Shown here in pieces: positions 1 through 8,560 of a DNA stretch of 64,000 nucleotides. The notes beneath the pieces were generated by a model that saw nothing but the letters and a program-made list of their open reading frames with translations, made no database searches and was not told where the DNA came from. Each line of letters begins with the position of its first letter. Position 1 is the first letter of the stretch. The stretch covers positions 62,001 through 126,000 of the forward strand of contig NZ_FOOA01000009.1 of assembly GCF_900113065.1 (NCBI RefSeq), written 5' to 3'. A program made the position numbers and the translations under genes. The DNA comes from Aureimonas phyllosphaerae. Its GTDB lineage: Bacteria > Pseudomonadota > Alphaproteobacteria > Rhizobiales > Rhizobiaceae.

Positions 1-37
1 CGGCGTTTCCAGCCGGCCACACAACCGGCGGTTCGGG

Positions 38-721
38 TCAGGGCATCAGCTTGTAGCCGCCCGACTCCGTCACGATCAGCCGGGCGTTGGAAGGCTCCGG
101 CTCGATCTTCTGGCGAAGGCGATAGACGTGGGTCTCGAGCGTGTGGGTGGTGACGCCCGAATTGTAGCCCCACACCTCTTCCAGAAGGACGTCGCGCGTC
201 ACGACGCGCCGGTCGGCCCGGTAGAGGTAGCGGATGATCGCGGTTTCCTTCTCGGTCAGGCGGATCTTGCCGCCCTTCTCGTCGAGGAGGACCTTCTGGC
301 TCGGCTTGAAGACGTAGGGGCCGACCTGGAAGGTCGCGTCCTCGGACTGCTCGTGCTGGCGCAGCTGGGCGCGGATGCGCGCGAGCAGCACCGCAAAGCG
401 GAAGGGCTTGGCGACATAGTCGTTGGCGCCCGATTCGAGGCCGAGGATCGTGTCGGCGTCGCCGTCCTGCGCCGTCAGGATGATGACGGGCGCCTTGAAG
501 CCGCCCTTGCGCAGCGTCTTCACCGCCTCGCGGCCGTCCATGTCCGGCAGGCCGACATCCATGATCACGAGGTCGATCAGGTTGGCGCGCGCGGTCTGGA
601 TGCCCTTGGTGGCGTTCGCCTCCTGGAGCACCTGGAACTCCTCGTGGAGGGCGAGCTGATCCACCAGTGTCGTGCGAAGGTCGTCGTCGTCATCGACAAT
701 GAGAATGCTACGTACGCTCAT
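38..721 (-). CDS. cenR: OmpR/PhoB-family response regulator, CenR-like
   Basis: This is a two-component response regulator of 227 residues. The receiver domain (about 1-120) has an acidic pocket at D10-D14, the phosphoacceptor Asp at D55 in the motif MDVGLPD, and the conserved Lys at K106 in AKPF. A winged-helix DNA-binding domain (about 130-225) ends in the THTLETHVYRLRQKIE region typical of the OmpR class. The linker, with RIRAQLRQHEQSEDA, and the DNA-binding domain resemble alphaproteobacterial CenR, a cell-envelope regulator. That name comes from remembered similarity and is less certain than the family. No histidine kinase lies beside it in the window. It is divergent from an L,D-transpeptidase, which fits an envelope role by inference. 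Confidence 0.85.
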   Translation of the reverse strand: MSVRSILIVDDDDDLRTTLVDQLALHEEFQVLQEANATKGIQTARANLIDLVIMDVGLPDMDGREAVKTLRKGGFKAPVIILTAQDGDADTILGLESGANDYVAKPFRFAVLLARIRAQLRQHEQSEDATFQVGPYVFKPSQKVLLDEKGGKIRLTEKETAIIRYLYRADRRVVTRDVLLEEVWGYNSGVTTHTLETHVYRLRQKIEPEPSNARLIVTESGGYKLMP

Positions 722-785
722 CCAGGGTCCTTCGTTTCAACGATCCGGTCGGGCGACTGATTCGCGCCCGGCTTTGTAATAATTT

Positions 786-1361
786 GTGAGCGCAATGCGG
801 CTTTTTCCACCCCCTAGGCCGAGGAAACCCCGTTCGGGCCCGCTTTTAACCGTTCGCGCCTCGCCGCTCGACCCGCGCCGCGGCATTCTGGCGGCGGGTC
901 CGCTGCGCATTCCTTGTGCGCTCGGCCGCTCCGGCATCACCAGCGGCAAGCGCGAAGGGGACGGAGCGACGCCGCTCGCCGAAATGGCCGTCGTCGCGGC
1001 CTTCGTGCGGGGCGGGCGGCGCGGGGCCCCGTTCCGGCTGCCCGGCCTTCCGCTCCGCCGCGCACGGGCCGAGGACGGCTGGTCTGACGAGCCTCGCCAC
1101 CCCGCCTACAATCGCCCGGTGCGCCTGCCTTTGACGGCCAGCGCCGAGACGATGCAGCGCGAGGACGCGCTCTACGACGTCGTCGTGGTGCTCGACTGGA
1201 ACCTGCGATCGCGCGCACGCGGGCGCGGCAGCGCGATCTTCTTCCACATCGCGCGGCCGGGCTTCCGCCCGACCGAGGGCTGCGTCGCGGTCACGCGCCG
1301 GGACATGGGACGCTTGGCACCGTTCCTGCGGCCGGGCGCGCGATTGGCGGTGCGGCGATAG
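786..1361 (+). CDS. L,D-transpeptidase (YkuD-type catalytic domain)
   Basis: This is a 191-residue protein with the YkuD-type catalytic signature: a His in IFFHIARP followed by the nucleophile motif TEGCVAV near the C-terminus. Such enzymes cross-link peptidoglycan stem peptides or attach proteins to them, using a catalytic Cys. The central segment with SGKREGDGATP and the YNRPVRLP block match the short alphaproteobacterial L,D-transpeptidase group. The open frame begins at GTG 786; an ATG three codons later (795) is an equally good start. No signal peptide is evident, so either export is atypical or the true N-terminus differs. It is transcribed divergently from the CenR-like regulator with only about 65 bp between them. 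Confidence 0.8.
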   Translation: MSAMRLFPPPRPRKPRSGPLLTVRASPLDPRRGILAAGPLRIPCALGRSGITSGKREGDGATPLAEMAVVAAFVRGGRRGAPFRLPGLPLRRARAEDGWSDEPRHPAYNRPVRLPLTASAETMQREDALYDVVVVLDWNLRSRARGRGSAIFFHIARPGFRPTEGCVAVTRRDMGRLAPFLRPGARLAVRR

Positions 1362-1449
1362 GATCGCGTGGCGGCAGGGAACCCGGGGCGCTTTCGCGCG
1401 TCCCCCTCACTGGACCTTCCATCTTCCGTTCCCGCCGAGGCCTGCCGTC

Positions 1450-3783
1450 ATGAAGCGTAGCGAGATCCAGTCCGAGCCCACGGTCGAACCCTATGACGAG
1501 CCGACGGGCGGCTGGGGCTCGGTGAAGTCGCTCGCCAAGAAGAGCCTTGCCGAGGGGCTGGCGATCTCGACCATCTGGAACACGCTCTACAAGCAGAACA
1601 AGCCGGACGGCTTCGCCTGCGTCTCGTGCTCCTGGGCCAAACCCGCCGACGCCAACACGTTCGAGTTCTGCGAGAACGGCGCCAAGGCGACGATCTGGGA
1701 GCAGACCAAGCGGCGCACCAACCGCGACTTCTTCGCCCGCCACAAGGTGTCCGAGCTTCTCGACTGGCCGGACTACGACCTCGAGAAGAACGGTCGCCTG
1801 ACGACGCCGATGCGCTACGACGCCTCGCTCGACCAGTATGTGCCGGTGTCCTGGGAAAGCGCCTTCGCCGAGATCGGCCGGGAGCTGCAGGCGCTCGATC
1901 CGAAGTCGGTGATCTTCTACGCCTCGGGCCGCGCCTCGCTCGAGACGAGCTACATGTACCAGCTCTTCGCGCGGGTCTACGGGTCGCAGAACCTGCCCGA
2001 CTCGTCCAATATGTGCCACGAATCGACCTCGGTCGGCCTGCCGCTGTCGATCGGCTCGCCCGTCGGCACCATCGTCTACGAAGACTTCGAGCATTCCGAC
2101 ATGATGCTCTTCTTCGGCCACAACACAGGCACCAACGCGCCGCGCCTTCTCCACCCGCTGCAGGAGGCGCGAAAGCGCGGCGTGCCCGTCTTCACCTTCA
2201 ATCCGGTGGAGGAGCGCGGGCAGATGCGCTTCAAGAACCCGCAGTCGCCCGTCGAGATGCTGTCGCCGGGCGCCGGCACCAAGATGTCGAGCGAGTACTT
2301 CCAGCTGAAGTGCGGCGGCGACATCGCCGCGATCACCGGCATCGCCAAGACCGTCTTCCAGCTCGACGACGAGGCGAAGGAGAAGGGCGCCCCCCGTGTC
2401 CTCGACGTCGCCTTCATCGAGGAGCATTGCCACGGCTTCGAAGAGTTCGAGCGCTTCGTGCGCGATGCGACCTGGGAGGAGATCGAGCGCTGCTCGGGGC
2501 TTGCGCGCGCCGAGCTCGAGGAGGTCGGCCGCACCTACGCCCGCTCCAACGCCGTGATGGCGCATTACGGCATGGGCCTCACCCAGCACCGTCACGGCGT
2601 CGCCAACGTGCGCATGGTGGTGAACCTCCTCCTCATGCGCGGCAATATCGGCAAGCGGGGCGCCGGCATCTCGCCGATCCGCGGCCATTCCAACGTGCAG
2701 GGCCAGCGCACGGTCGGCATCACCGAGAAGCCGGAACTCGCCCCGCTCGACAAGTTCAAGGCGTTCTACGACTTCGAGCCGCCGCGCGAGAAGGGCATGG
2801 CGACGGTGGAAGCCTGCCAGGGCATCATCGACGGCTCGGTGAAGGCCTTCATTGGGCTCGGCGGCAACTTCTCGCGCGCGGTGCCCGAGACCGAGGCGAT
2901 CGAGAAGGCGTGGCGGAACCTGCGCCTCCACGTCCAGATCTCGACCAAGCTCAACCGCAACCACCTCCTGCCGGGCGCGGTCACCTATATCCTGCCTTGC
3001 CTCGGCCGCATCGAGCGCGACCGGCAGGCGAGCGGCGACCAGATCGTCTCGGTCGAGGACTCGACCGCCTGCATCCACGGCTCCAAGGGCTGGCGCCCGC
3101 CGGCCTCGCCCGAACTCCTGTCCGAGCCGAAGATCGTCGCCGAGATGGCGAAGGCGACCGTGCCGGGCAAATCCAGCATCCCGTGGGATGCGTGGGTCGG
3201 CAACTACGCGCTGGTGCGCGACGAGATCGAGCGCGCCTATCCGCAATACTTCAAGGACTTCAACAAGCGCTTCCTGCAGCCGGGCGGCTTCCACCGCGAC
3301 CTGCCCGCCTGCCGGCGCGAATGGAAGACCGAGAACGGCAAGGCCAACTTCCACGTGCCCGAGGACGGGTTCGACACCAATCCCGACATCGACACGCGCG
3401 GGCCTGACGTCTTCACGCTGATGACGCTGCGCTCCAACGACCAGTTCAACACCACCGTCTACGGCTACGACGACCGCCTGCGCGGCATCTCGGGCTCGCG
3501 GATGATCCTCCTGATGAACGCCGACGACATGGCGCGCCTCGGGCTCAAGGACCAGGACTTCGTGGATGTGGAAACCCATGCCGACGACGGGGTGGAGCGC
3601 CGCGTCGAGGGCCTGCGGGTGCACGCCTTCAAGCTGCCGAAGGGCGATGTCGGCGGCTACTATCCCGAGCTCAACCGCCTGATCCCGCTCTGGCACCACG
3701 CCAAGGACAGCCATGTGCCGGCGGCGAAATCCGTGCCGATCCGTGTGGCCAAGGCGCGCGTCGCGGCGGTCGCGGCGGAATAG
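1450..3783 (+). CDS. FdhF/YdeP-family molybdopterin oxidoreductase
   Basis: This is a 777-residue enzyme of the molybdopterin-dependent formate dehydrogenase-like (FdhF/YdeP) family. N-terminal cysteines C57 and C60 (CVSC) and C74 (FEFCENG) correspond to the Fe-S-binding region. C189 in NMCHEST aligns with the selenocysteine/cysteine Mo ligand of formate dehydrogenases. The C-terminal half carries the usual molydopterin-dinucleotide-binding segment, with TLRSNDQFNTT and the final HVPAAKSVPI block. Length is normal for YdeP-like proteins. The physiological substrate of this subfamily is poorly defined; E. coli YdeP is linked to acid resistance. No accessory subunit is adjacent, so it is probably cytoplasmic and works alone or with unlinked partners. 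Confidence 0.85.
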   Translation: MKRSEIQSEPTVEPYDEPTGGWGSVKSLAKKSLAEGLAISTIWNTLYKQNKPDGFACVSCSWAKPADANTFEFCENGAKATIWEQTKRRTNRDFFARHKVSELLDWPDYDLEKNGRLTTPMRYDASLDQYVPVSWESAFAEIGRELQALDPKSVIFYASGRASLETSYMYQLFARVYGSQNLPDSSNMCHESTSVGLPLSIGSPVGTIVYEDFEHSDMMLFFGHNTGTNAPRLLHPLQEARKRGVPVFTFNPVEERGQMRFKNPQSPVEMLSPGAGTKMSSEYFQLKCGGDIAAITGIAKTVFQLDDEAKEKGAPRVLDVAFIEEHCHGFEEFERFVRDATWEEIERCSGLARAELEEVGRTYARSNAVMAHYGMGLTQHRHGVANVRMVVNLLLMRGNIGKRGAGISPIRGHSNVQGQRTVGITEKPELAPLDKFKAFYDFEPPREKGMATVEACQGIIDGSVKAFIGLGGNFSRAVPETEAIEKAWRNLRLHVQISTKLNRNHLLPGAVTYILPCLGRIERDRQASGDQIVSVEDSTACIHGSKGWRPPASPELLSEPKIVAEMAKATVPGKSSIPWDAWVGNYALVRDEIERAYPQYFKDFNKRFLQPGGFHRDLPACRREWKTENGKANFHVPEDGFDTNPDIDTRGPDVFTLMTLRSNDQFNTTVYGYDDRLRGISGSRMILLMNADDMARLGLKDQDFVDVETHADDGVERRVEGLRVHAFKLPKGDVGGYYPELNRLIPLWHHAKDSHVPAAKSVPIRVAKARVAAVAAE

Positions 3784-3814
3784 CCGGGTCTGTGGCGCGG
3801 CTCTCCCGCAAGGG

Positions 3815-5524
3815 TCAGTCGCGCCAGGGCAGGGCGCCCGGTGCGCCGCGCCCGAGCCGGTCGGCGAGGAAGGCGAGGGCCGCGACGAGAAGCGTGGCGA
3901 GGACGGAGAGCGCCGCCGCCTCGCCCGAATTGCCCTCGTATTGCAGCGAGAACACCATGACGCCGACGGTCTGCGTCCCCGCGGACCAGAGGAGCGCCGA
4001 GACGGTCAGTTCGTTGAAGGCGGTGAGCGCGGCAAGCAGCATGCCGGCCGCCGTCGCCCGGCCCGCGAGCGGCAGGGCGAGGAACGCCAGGCGTCGCCGG
4101 AGGCCGACGCCCGAGACGCGCGCGGCGTCGTCGAGCGCAGGGTCGAGGCTGGCGAAGGAGCTTGCGACCGGCGCCGTCACCAGCGGCAGGAACCGGGTGA
4201 GATAGGCGAGCGCCAGGATCCAGGGCGTTGCGTAGAGCGACACGCCGATGCCCGGCAGCGGCGGCAGGAACACCAGGATGAAGGCGAGCGCGAGGACGGT
4301 GCCCGGCACTACGAAGGGCGCATCCGCCACGATCCCCGTCATGCGCGCGACGGGGTTTCGCCGCACCGTCGCGAGATAGGCGAGCGGCACGGCCAGGGCG
4401 CCGGCGACCACCGCCATGCCGAGCGAGAGCGCCAGCGAGTTGACGAGGGCACGGCGGATCGCATCGCTCGCGAGCACCGAGCGGAACTGCGCGAGCGTCG
4501 CGGTGTCGGGCGTCAAGGCGACGCCGATGGCGGGCGTCAAGGCGCCGGCGACCAGCGCCAGCATCGGCAGGACGGCGACCACCGCGACGCCGATCCAGAC
4601 CAGCGCCGGCGCCAGGCCGTGCGGGGCCGTTCGGTCGAGGGCGGCGGGCTGGCCACCGACGCGCTCCACCGGCACGGCGAGCGCGCGCAGCGCAAGGCTT
4701 CGCAGCGCCAGCGCCGCCAGTGCCAGCGCCACCAGCACGAGCGCGATCACCGCCACCTGCGGCAGGACCGACGGGCCGAAGCCGTTGAGCCGCTGGTAGG
4801 CGAGGGTGGTGAGCATGGGGAAGCGTCCGGGGATGCCGAGGAGCGCCGGGATGCCGAAATTGCCGACGGAGGCCGCAAACGCCAGCGCCGCGCTGCCGGC
4901 GATCGTGGGGGCGAGCAGCGGCAGGACGATGCGACGGAGGATGCGGCCGCGCGGGACGCCCGCGATGCGCGCGGCATCGGCGAGATCGCCTGGCACCAGC
5001 GCCAGCCCCGCCCGCACGGCCAGAAACACGAGCGGCATCGCCTCGATGCCGAGAAGCAGCGCAACGCCGGGGCCGGAGTAGAGAATCCGGCCCGCCTGTG
5101 GCAGCACGAGGCCCGTGAGCTCGATCCAGGCCAGCGCCATGATCTGCGACGGCACGAGGAGCGGCGACAGGAGAAGGAAGGTCGGGAGCGCCCGGCGTCG
5201 GGCGGGCATGCGCGCCAGGAGAAGCGCGAGGCCCGCGCCGAGCGTGACCGCGATCGCGGTCGCGCCAAGCGAGGCGGCGAGCGTGTTCCAGAAGGCGCGG
5301 TGGATCGCCCGCGAGCCCCAGGCCTCCACGAGATTGCCGAAGGCCGCGCCGTCCTCGCCGGCCGCAAGACCGAGCGACAGAAGGCGCAGGAGCGGCCACG
5401 TGCCGATCAGCGCGACGACGAGGAGGAGGGCGGCCGCCAGCACCGTCTCCGGCCGTAGCGCCGCGCGGGCGAAGGGCCGCCGCTCTGGAGCGGCGGCCTC
5501 GAGGCTTGCGGTGCCGTCAGCCAC
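3815..5524 (-). CDS. ABC transporter permease, double-domain (AfuB/FbpB-type)
   Basis: This is an inner-membrane permease of 569 residues made of two fused halves. Each has about six hydrophobic helices and an EAA-type loop; the motif DLADAARIAGVPRGR in the first half is matched by LDDAARVSGVGLRRR in the second. This architecture belongs to the ferric-iron, hexose-phosphate, phosphonate and thiamine importer class. The start is GTG at 5524, overlapping the end of the solute-binding-protein gene by 8 bp, so the two are translationally linked. It is the last gene of a four-gene minus-strand operon (isomerase, ATPase, binding protein, permease). Confidence 0.85.
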   Translation of the reverse strand: MADGTASLEAAAPERRPFARAALRPETVLAAALLLVVALIGTWPLLRLLSLGLAAGEDGAAFGNLVEAWGSRAIHRAFWNTLAASLGATAIAVTLGAGLALLLARMPARRRALPTFLLLSPLLVPSQIMALAWIELTGLVLPQAGRILYSGPGVALLLGIEAMPLVFLAVRAGLALVPGDLADAARIAGVPRGRILRRIVLPLLAPTIAGSAALAFAASVGNFGIPALLGIPGRFPMLTTLAYQRLNGFGPSVLPQVAVIALVLVALALAALALRSLALRALAVPVERVGGQPAALDRTAPHGLAPALVWIGVAVVAVLPMLALVAGALTPAIGVALTPDTATLAQFRSVLASDAIRRALVNSLALSLGMAVVAGALAVPLAYLATVRRNPVARMTGIVADAPFVVPGTVLALAFILVFLPPLPGIGVSLYATPWILALAYLTRFLPLVTAPVASSFASLDPALDDAARVSGVGLRRRLAFLALPLAGRATAAGMLLAALTAFNELTVSALLWSAGTQTVGVMVFSLQYEGNSGEAAALSVLATLLVAALAFLADRLGRGAPGALPWRD

Positions 5525-6509
5525 CGAAGAGGTCGGAGAAGCGCGCCTTGAGGTCGGCCTCGTCCTGGACGAGCTTGGCGGAATCGGTCGCCAGAACGCG
5601 CAGCGTCTTTGGATCGGGATAGCCGGCGGGCGGCGCCATGCCCTCGATCACCGGGAAGTAGCCCTGCGCCACCGACTGCTCCTGCGCGGCGCGGCCGAGC
5701 TGCCAGTCGACGAAGGCCTTCGCCGCGTCGGGATTGTCGGTCCCCTTCAGGATCGCGACCGGCTGGGTGATCGTCGAGACGCCTTCCGACGGGAAGACGA
5801 AGGCGACCGGCGAGCCCTTGGCCTTGGCATTCATCGCCATGTAGTCGACGATCATGCCGTAGCTCTTCTCACCGCGCGCGACGGCTTCCAGGACCGTGCC
5901 GTTGCCCTGCCCGGCCACGGCGCCGCCGTCGGCGAGCGCCTCGTAGTAGTCCCAGCCGAAGGCCGGCGCCTGCGTCATCGTGCCGACATGGACAACGGCC
6001 GCGCCGGAATAGAGCGGGCTCGGCATGATCAGCTGCGAGGCGGCGTCCTCGGCCTTCAGGTCGTTCCACGAGGTCGGCGCGGTCTTCACCTCGTCGGTGT
6101 TGTAGATGATGCCGGTGGTGAGCAGCTTGGTGCCGAAATAGGTGCGGTCGGGGTCGACGAGATTGGCCGGGATGCCCTCGACCGGCGCCTCAGTGTAGGG
6201 CAGGAGGCGGTCGGCCTCCTTCAGCTGCGTCATCGCCACCGTGTCGGCGATCAGGACGACGTCGGCGGGCGAGCCGCCGGCCGCGAACTCGGCCTGCAGC
6301 TTGGCCATCAGCTCGGTCGTGCCGGCGCGGAAGATCTCGACGGTGACGTCGGGATTGTCCTTGCGGAATGCCTCGACCACGGCGGTCATCTGGTCGTTCG
6401 GCTGCGAGGTGTAGAGCGTGATCGCGCCGGACGCGTCGGCGGCGAGCGCGGAGCCCGACAGGAGGATGCCGGCGAGGGCGGCGAGACTGGCGGAAAGGCG
6501 GCGCGTCAT
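5517..6509 (-). CDS. ABC transporter periplasmic solute-binding protein (AfuA-like)
   Basis: This is a 330-residue extracellular solute-binding protein. Residues 1 to about 23 form a Sec signal peptide (hydrophobic LAALAGILLSGSALA, with cleavage predicted after ALA). The mature part begins with the fold signature ITLYTSQPND and continues with RAGTTELMAKLQAE and ADVVLIADT. The family is often annotated as Fe(III)-binding, but the adjacent Tyr-Tyr pair that binds iron in FbpA/FutA-type proteins is not apparent at the expected site: the region reads SYGMIVDYMAMN. Iron is therefore doubtful. AfuA itself is known to bind sugar phosphates, and the operon includes a sugar-isomerase-like gene. Confidence 0.82.
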   Translation of the reverse strand: MTRRLSASLAALAGILLSGSALAADASGAITLYTSQPNDQMTAVVEAFRKDNPDVTVEIFRAGTTELMAKLQAEFAAGGSPADVVLIADTVAMTQLKEADRLLPYTEAPVEGIPANLVDPDRTYFGTKLLTTGIIYNTDEVKTAPTSWNDLKAEDAASQLIMPSPLYSGAAVVHVGTMTQAPAFGWDYYEALADGGAVAGQGNGTVLEAVARGEKSYGMIVDYMAMNAKAKGSPVAFVFPSEGVSTITQPVAILKGTDNPDAAKAFVDWQLGRAAQEQSVAQGYFPVIEGMAPPAGYPDPKTLRVLATDSAKLVQDEADLKARFSDLFGG

Positions 6510-6592
6510 GGGCTGGATCCTTCGAGAGATGGTCGGGAGATGGCCCCCGCTATCGCCCCAACATGACAGGGGCGTGAAACCTTAAGATCGGC

Positions 6593-7648
6593 TCAGGGCT
6601 GGCGCGGAATGACCCAGCCGTCGGTGACGTGCAGCCGGACCGATGCGCCGGGGGACAGTGAAATCGGCCCATGCACCTCGACCGGCGTGTCGTCCCCGAC
6701 CGCGACGTCGTGAAGATAGGCGCCGCCCTCGAAGCGCGAAGCCCGCACCGTGCCCGCCAGGGCATCGTCCGGCGATTCGGCATCCGTCAGGGCGAGGCCC
6801 TGGCGGCGCACGCAGAGCCAGCCGGGGCCGGCGGGCGCTTCGCCGGGCACGAGGAGGCGCGCCGCACCGAGCGCCACCTTCAATCCCGCGCCGGACGAGC
6901 CGAGCACCTCCACCGGCAGGAGACGCCCGTCGCCGATGAAGCGGGCGACCGCGGGCGAGGCCGGCCGGCGCCACAGTTCCTCGGGCGCGGCGCATTGCTG
7001 AAGCCGGCCGGCTTCCAGCACCGCGATCGTCGTGGCGAGCGCCAGTGCTTCGGCCTGATCGTGGGTGACGAAGACGAAGGTGGTGCGCGTTTCCGCGTGC
7101 AGGCGACGGAACTCGGCGGCCAGCCCCGTGCGCAGCGCCGGGTCGAGATTGGCGAGTGGCTCGTCGAGGAGGAGGAGCTTGGGGCGCAGCGCGAGGCTGC
7201 GGGCGAGCGCGACGCGCTGCCTCTGGCCGCCGGACAGCTGGTGCGGCCGGGCCGCCGCCCGGTCCTCGAGGCCGACCAGCGCCAGCGCCTCGCGCGTGCG
7301 CGCCTCGATCTCGGCCGCTGCGAGGCCCTTGCCGTGGAGCGCGAAGGACACGTTGCCGGCGACGCTCATGTGCGGCCACAGCGCATAGGACTGGAACACC
7401 ATGCCGAGGCCGCGATCCTCGGGTTCGACGAAGGTGCCGGGCCCGACCACCACGCGATCGCCGATCGTGATCGTGCCGCCGTCGGGCCGCTCGAGGCCTG
7501 CCAGAAGCCGCAGCACCGTGGTCTTGCCGCAGCCGGACGGCCCAAGAAGCGCCAGGAACGCGCCGTCCGCGACCTCCAGCCGCAGGCCGTCCACCGCCCG
7601 TGCGCCGCCGAAGCTCTTGGTCAGCCCGTCCAGCCGAAATCCCACCAT
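6593..7648 (-). CDS. ABC transporter ATP-binding protein (MalK/FbpC-type)
   Basis: This is a 351-residue ATPase. It has a Walker A (GPSGCGKTTVLRLLAG), Q-loop (VFQSYALWPH), signature (LSGGQRQRVALAR), Walker B (LLLLDEPLANLDP) and H-loop (VFVTHDQAEA). A C-terminal TOBE-like extension from about residue 240 is typical of importers for iron, polyamines, sugars or phosphonates. The gene starts 28 bp after the hydroxypyruvate-isomerase-like gene and is followed by the binding protein and permease, so it energises that importer. The substrate cannot be read from the ATPase. Confidence 0.88.
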   Translation of the reverse strand: MVGFRLDGLTKSFGGARAVDGLRLEVADGAFLALLGPSGCGKTTVLRLLAGLERPDGGTITIGDRVVVGPGTFVEPEDRGLGMVFQSYALWPHMSVAGNVSFALHGKGLAAAEIEARTREALALVGLEDRAAARPHQLSGGQRQRVALARSLALRPKLLLLDEPLANLDPALRTGLAAEFRRLHAETRTTFVFVTHDQAEALALATTIAVLEAGRLQQCAAPEELWRRPASPAVARFIGDGRLLPVEVLGSSGAGLKVALGAARLLVPGEAPAGPGWLCVRRQGLALTDAESPDDALAGTVRASRFEGGAYLHDVAVGDDTPVEVHGPISLSPGASVRLHVTDGWVIPRQP

Positions 7649-7676
7649 GCCGCGTTCCTCTCGAAAGCCCGGGGCT

Positions 7677-8504
7677 TTAGGCAGGCTCCATGACGGGGGG
7701 ATGACGCGGCTCGAGGGTGAAGGCCGTACGGAAGCGCTGGAGCGCCAGCTCGTCGTCGCCCTCCGGCCACGCCTCGAGGCCGATCACGCCGCGGTAGCCC
7801 ATGGCATCGAGCGCGCGAGCGATCGCGGGATAGTTGATCTCGCCCGTGCCCGGCTCGTGCCGGCCGGGTACGTCGGCCACCTGAATCTCGCCGATCAGCG
7901 GCAGCGCCCGGCGGCAGAGCTCGATCAGGTTCCCCTCGCCGATCTGCGCATGATAGAGATCGAGATTGAGGCGAAGGCCCGGCCGGGCGACCGCCTCGAC
8001 CAGCGCGATCGTGTCCGCCGCCTTGGCGAAGGGCACCTTTGGGTGGTCGACCGCCTCGTTGAGGTTTTCGAGGACGAAGGTGACACCCTCGCGCTCGCCG
8101 AGGTCGGCGATCCGGCGCAGCGTGTCGACGGCCTCGATCCACATCGGCCCGGTCACCGTCTCGGCCGGCAGGACGGCCTGTCCCTTCCCGTCGAGGCCGG
8201 TACCGTGAAGGTTGAGCCGCGGGCAGCCGATTTCCTTTGCGACCGGGATCGACAGGGCGGCGGTGCGCAGGAGTTCGTCGGCGCCCTCGCGGTCGGCGAG
8301 CCGGCCGGTGACGTAGCCCGTCATCGACGAGAAGCGCGCGCCCGAGGCGGCGAGCGCCTTGATGTCGTGCCGGGTCCAGTCCCAGATCTCGACCAGGAAG
8401 CCGGCGGCGGACAGACGCGCGAGGCGTTCCGGCACCGGAAGCGCGGCAAAGACGGTCTCGGCGCAGACGGCCAGCTGAAACGGCGTAGTCGATGTCGAAC
8501 TCAT
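7677..8504 (-). CDS. Hydroxypyruvate isomerase-like TIM-barrel enzyme
   Basis: This 275-residue protein belongs to the AP-endonuclease-2/xylose-isomerase-like TIM-barrel superfamily, closest by eye to hydroxypyruvate isomerase (Hyi). Supporting features are FEIWDW-like FLVEIWDW near the start, a Glu in LENLNEAVDHP, the pair LNLDLYHAQIGEGNL, and the metal-site region QVADVPGRHEPGTGEINY. ATG 8504 is chosen because GGGGAGG lies six bases upstream; an in-frame ATG seven codons earlier lacks such a site. It is the first gene of the operon with the ABC importer, which suggests it processes the imported compound. Exact substrate specificity is not proven by sequence. Confidence 0.75.
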   Translation of the reverse strand: MSSTSTTPFQLAVCAETVFAALPVPERLARLSAAGFLVEIWDWTRHDIKALAASGARFSSMTGYVTGRLADREGADELLRTAALSIPVAKEIGCPRLNLHGTGLDGKGQAVLPAETVTGPMWIEAVDTLRRIADLGEREGVTFVLENLNEAVDHPKVPFAKAADTIALVEAVARPGLRLNLDLYHAQIGEGNLIELCRRALPLIGEIQVADVPGRHEPGTGEINYPAIARALDAMGYRGVIGLEAWPEGDDELALQRFRTAFTLEPRHPPVMEPA

Positions 8505-8560
8505 GGATCCTCCCCAGGAACGCATCGAGCTTTACGGGGGATGGGGCGCCGCGTCGAGCG

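Noticed and set aside
1291-3714. Long minus-strand open frame of 807 codons opposite the FdhF/YdeP gene
   Set aside because: Arg/Ala/Gly/Leu-rich shadow typical of high-G+C antisense frames; no domain, and the plus strand encodes a clear enzyme.
7677-8525. Longer start for the hydroxypyruvate-isomerase-like gene at 8525
   Set aside because: It lacks a ribosome site and adds MRSWGGS not seen in the family; ATG 8504 has GGGGAGG at the right distance.
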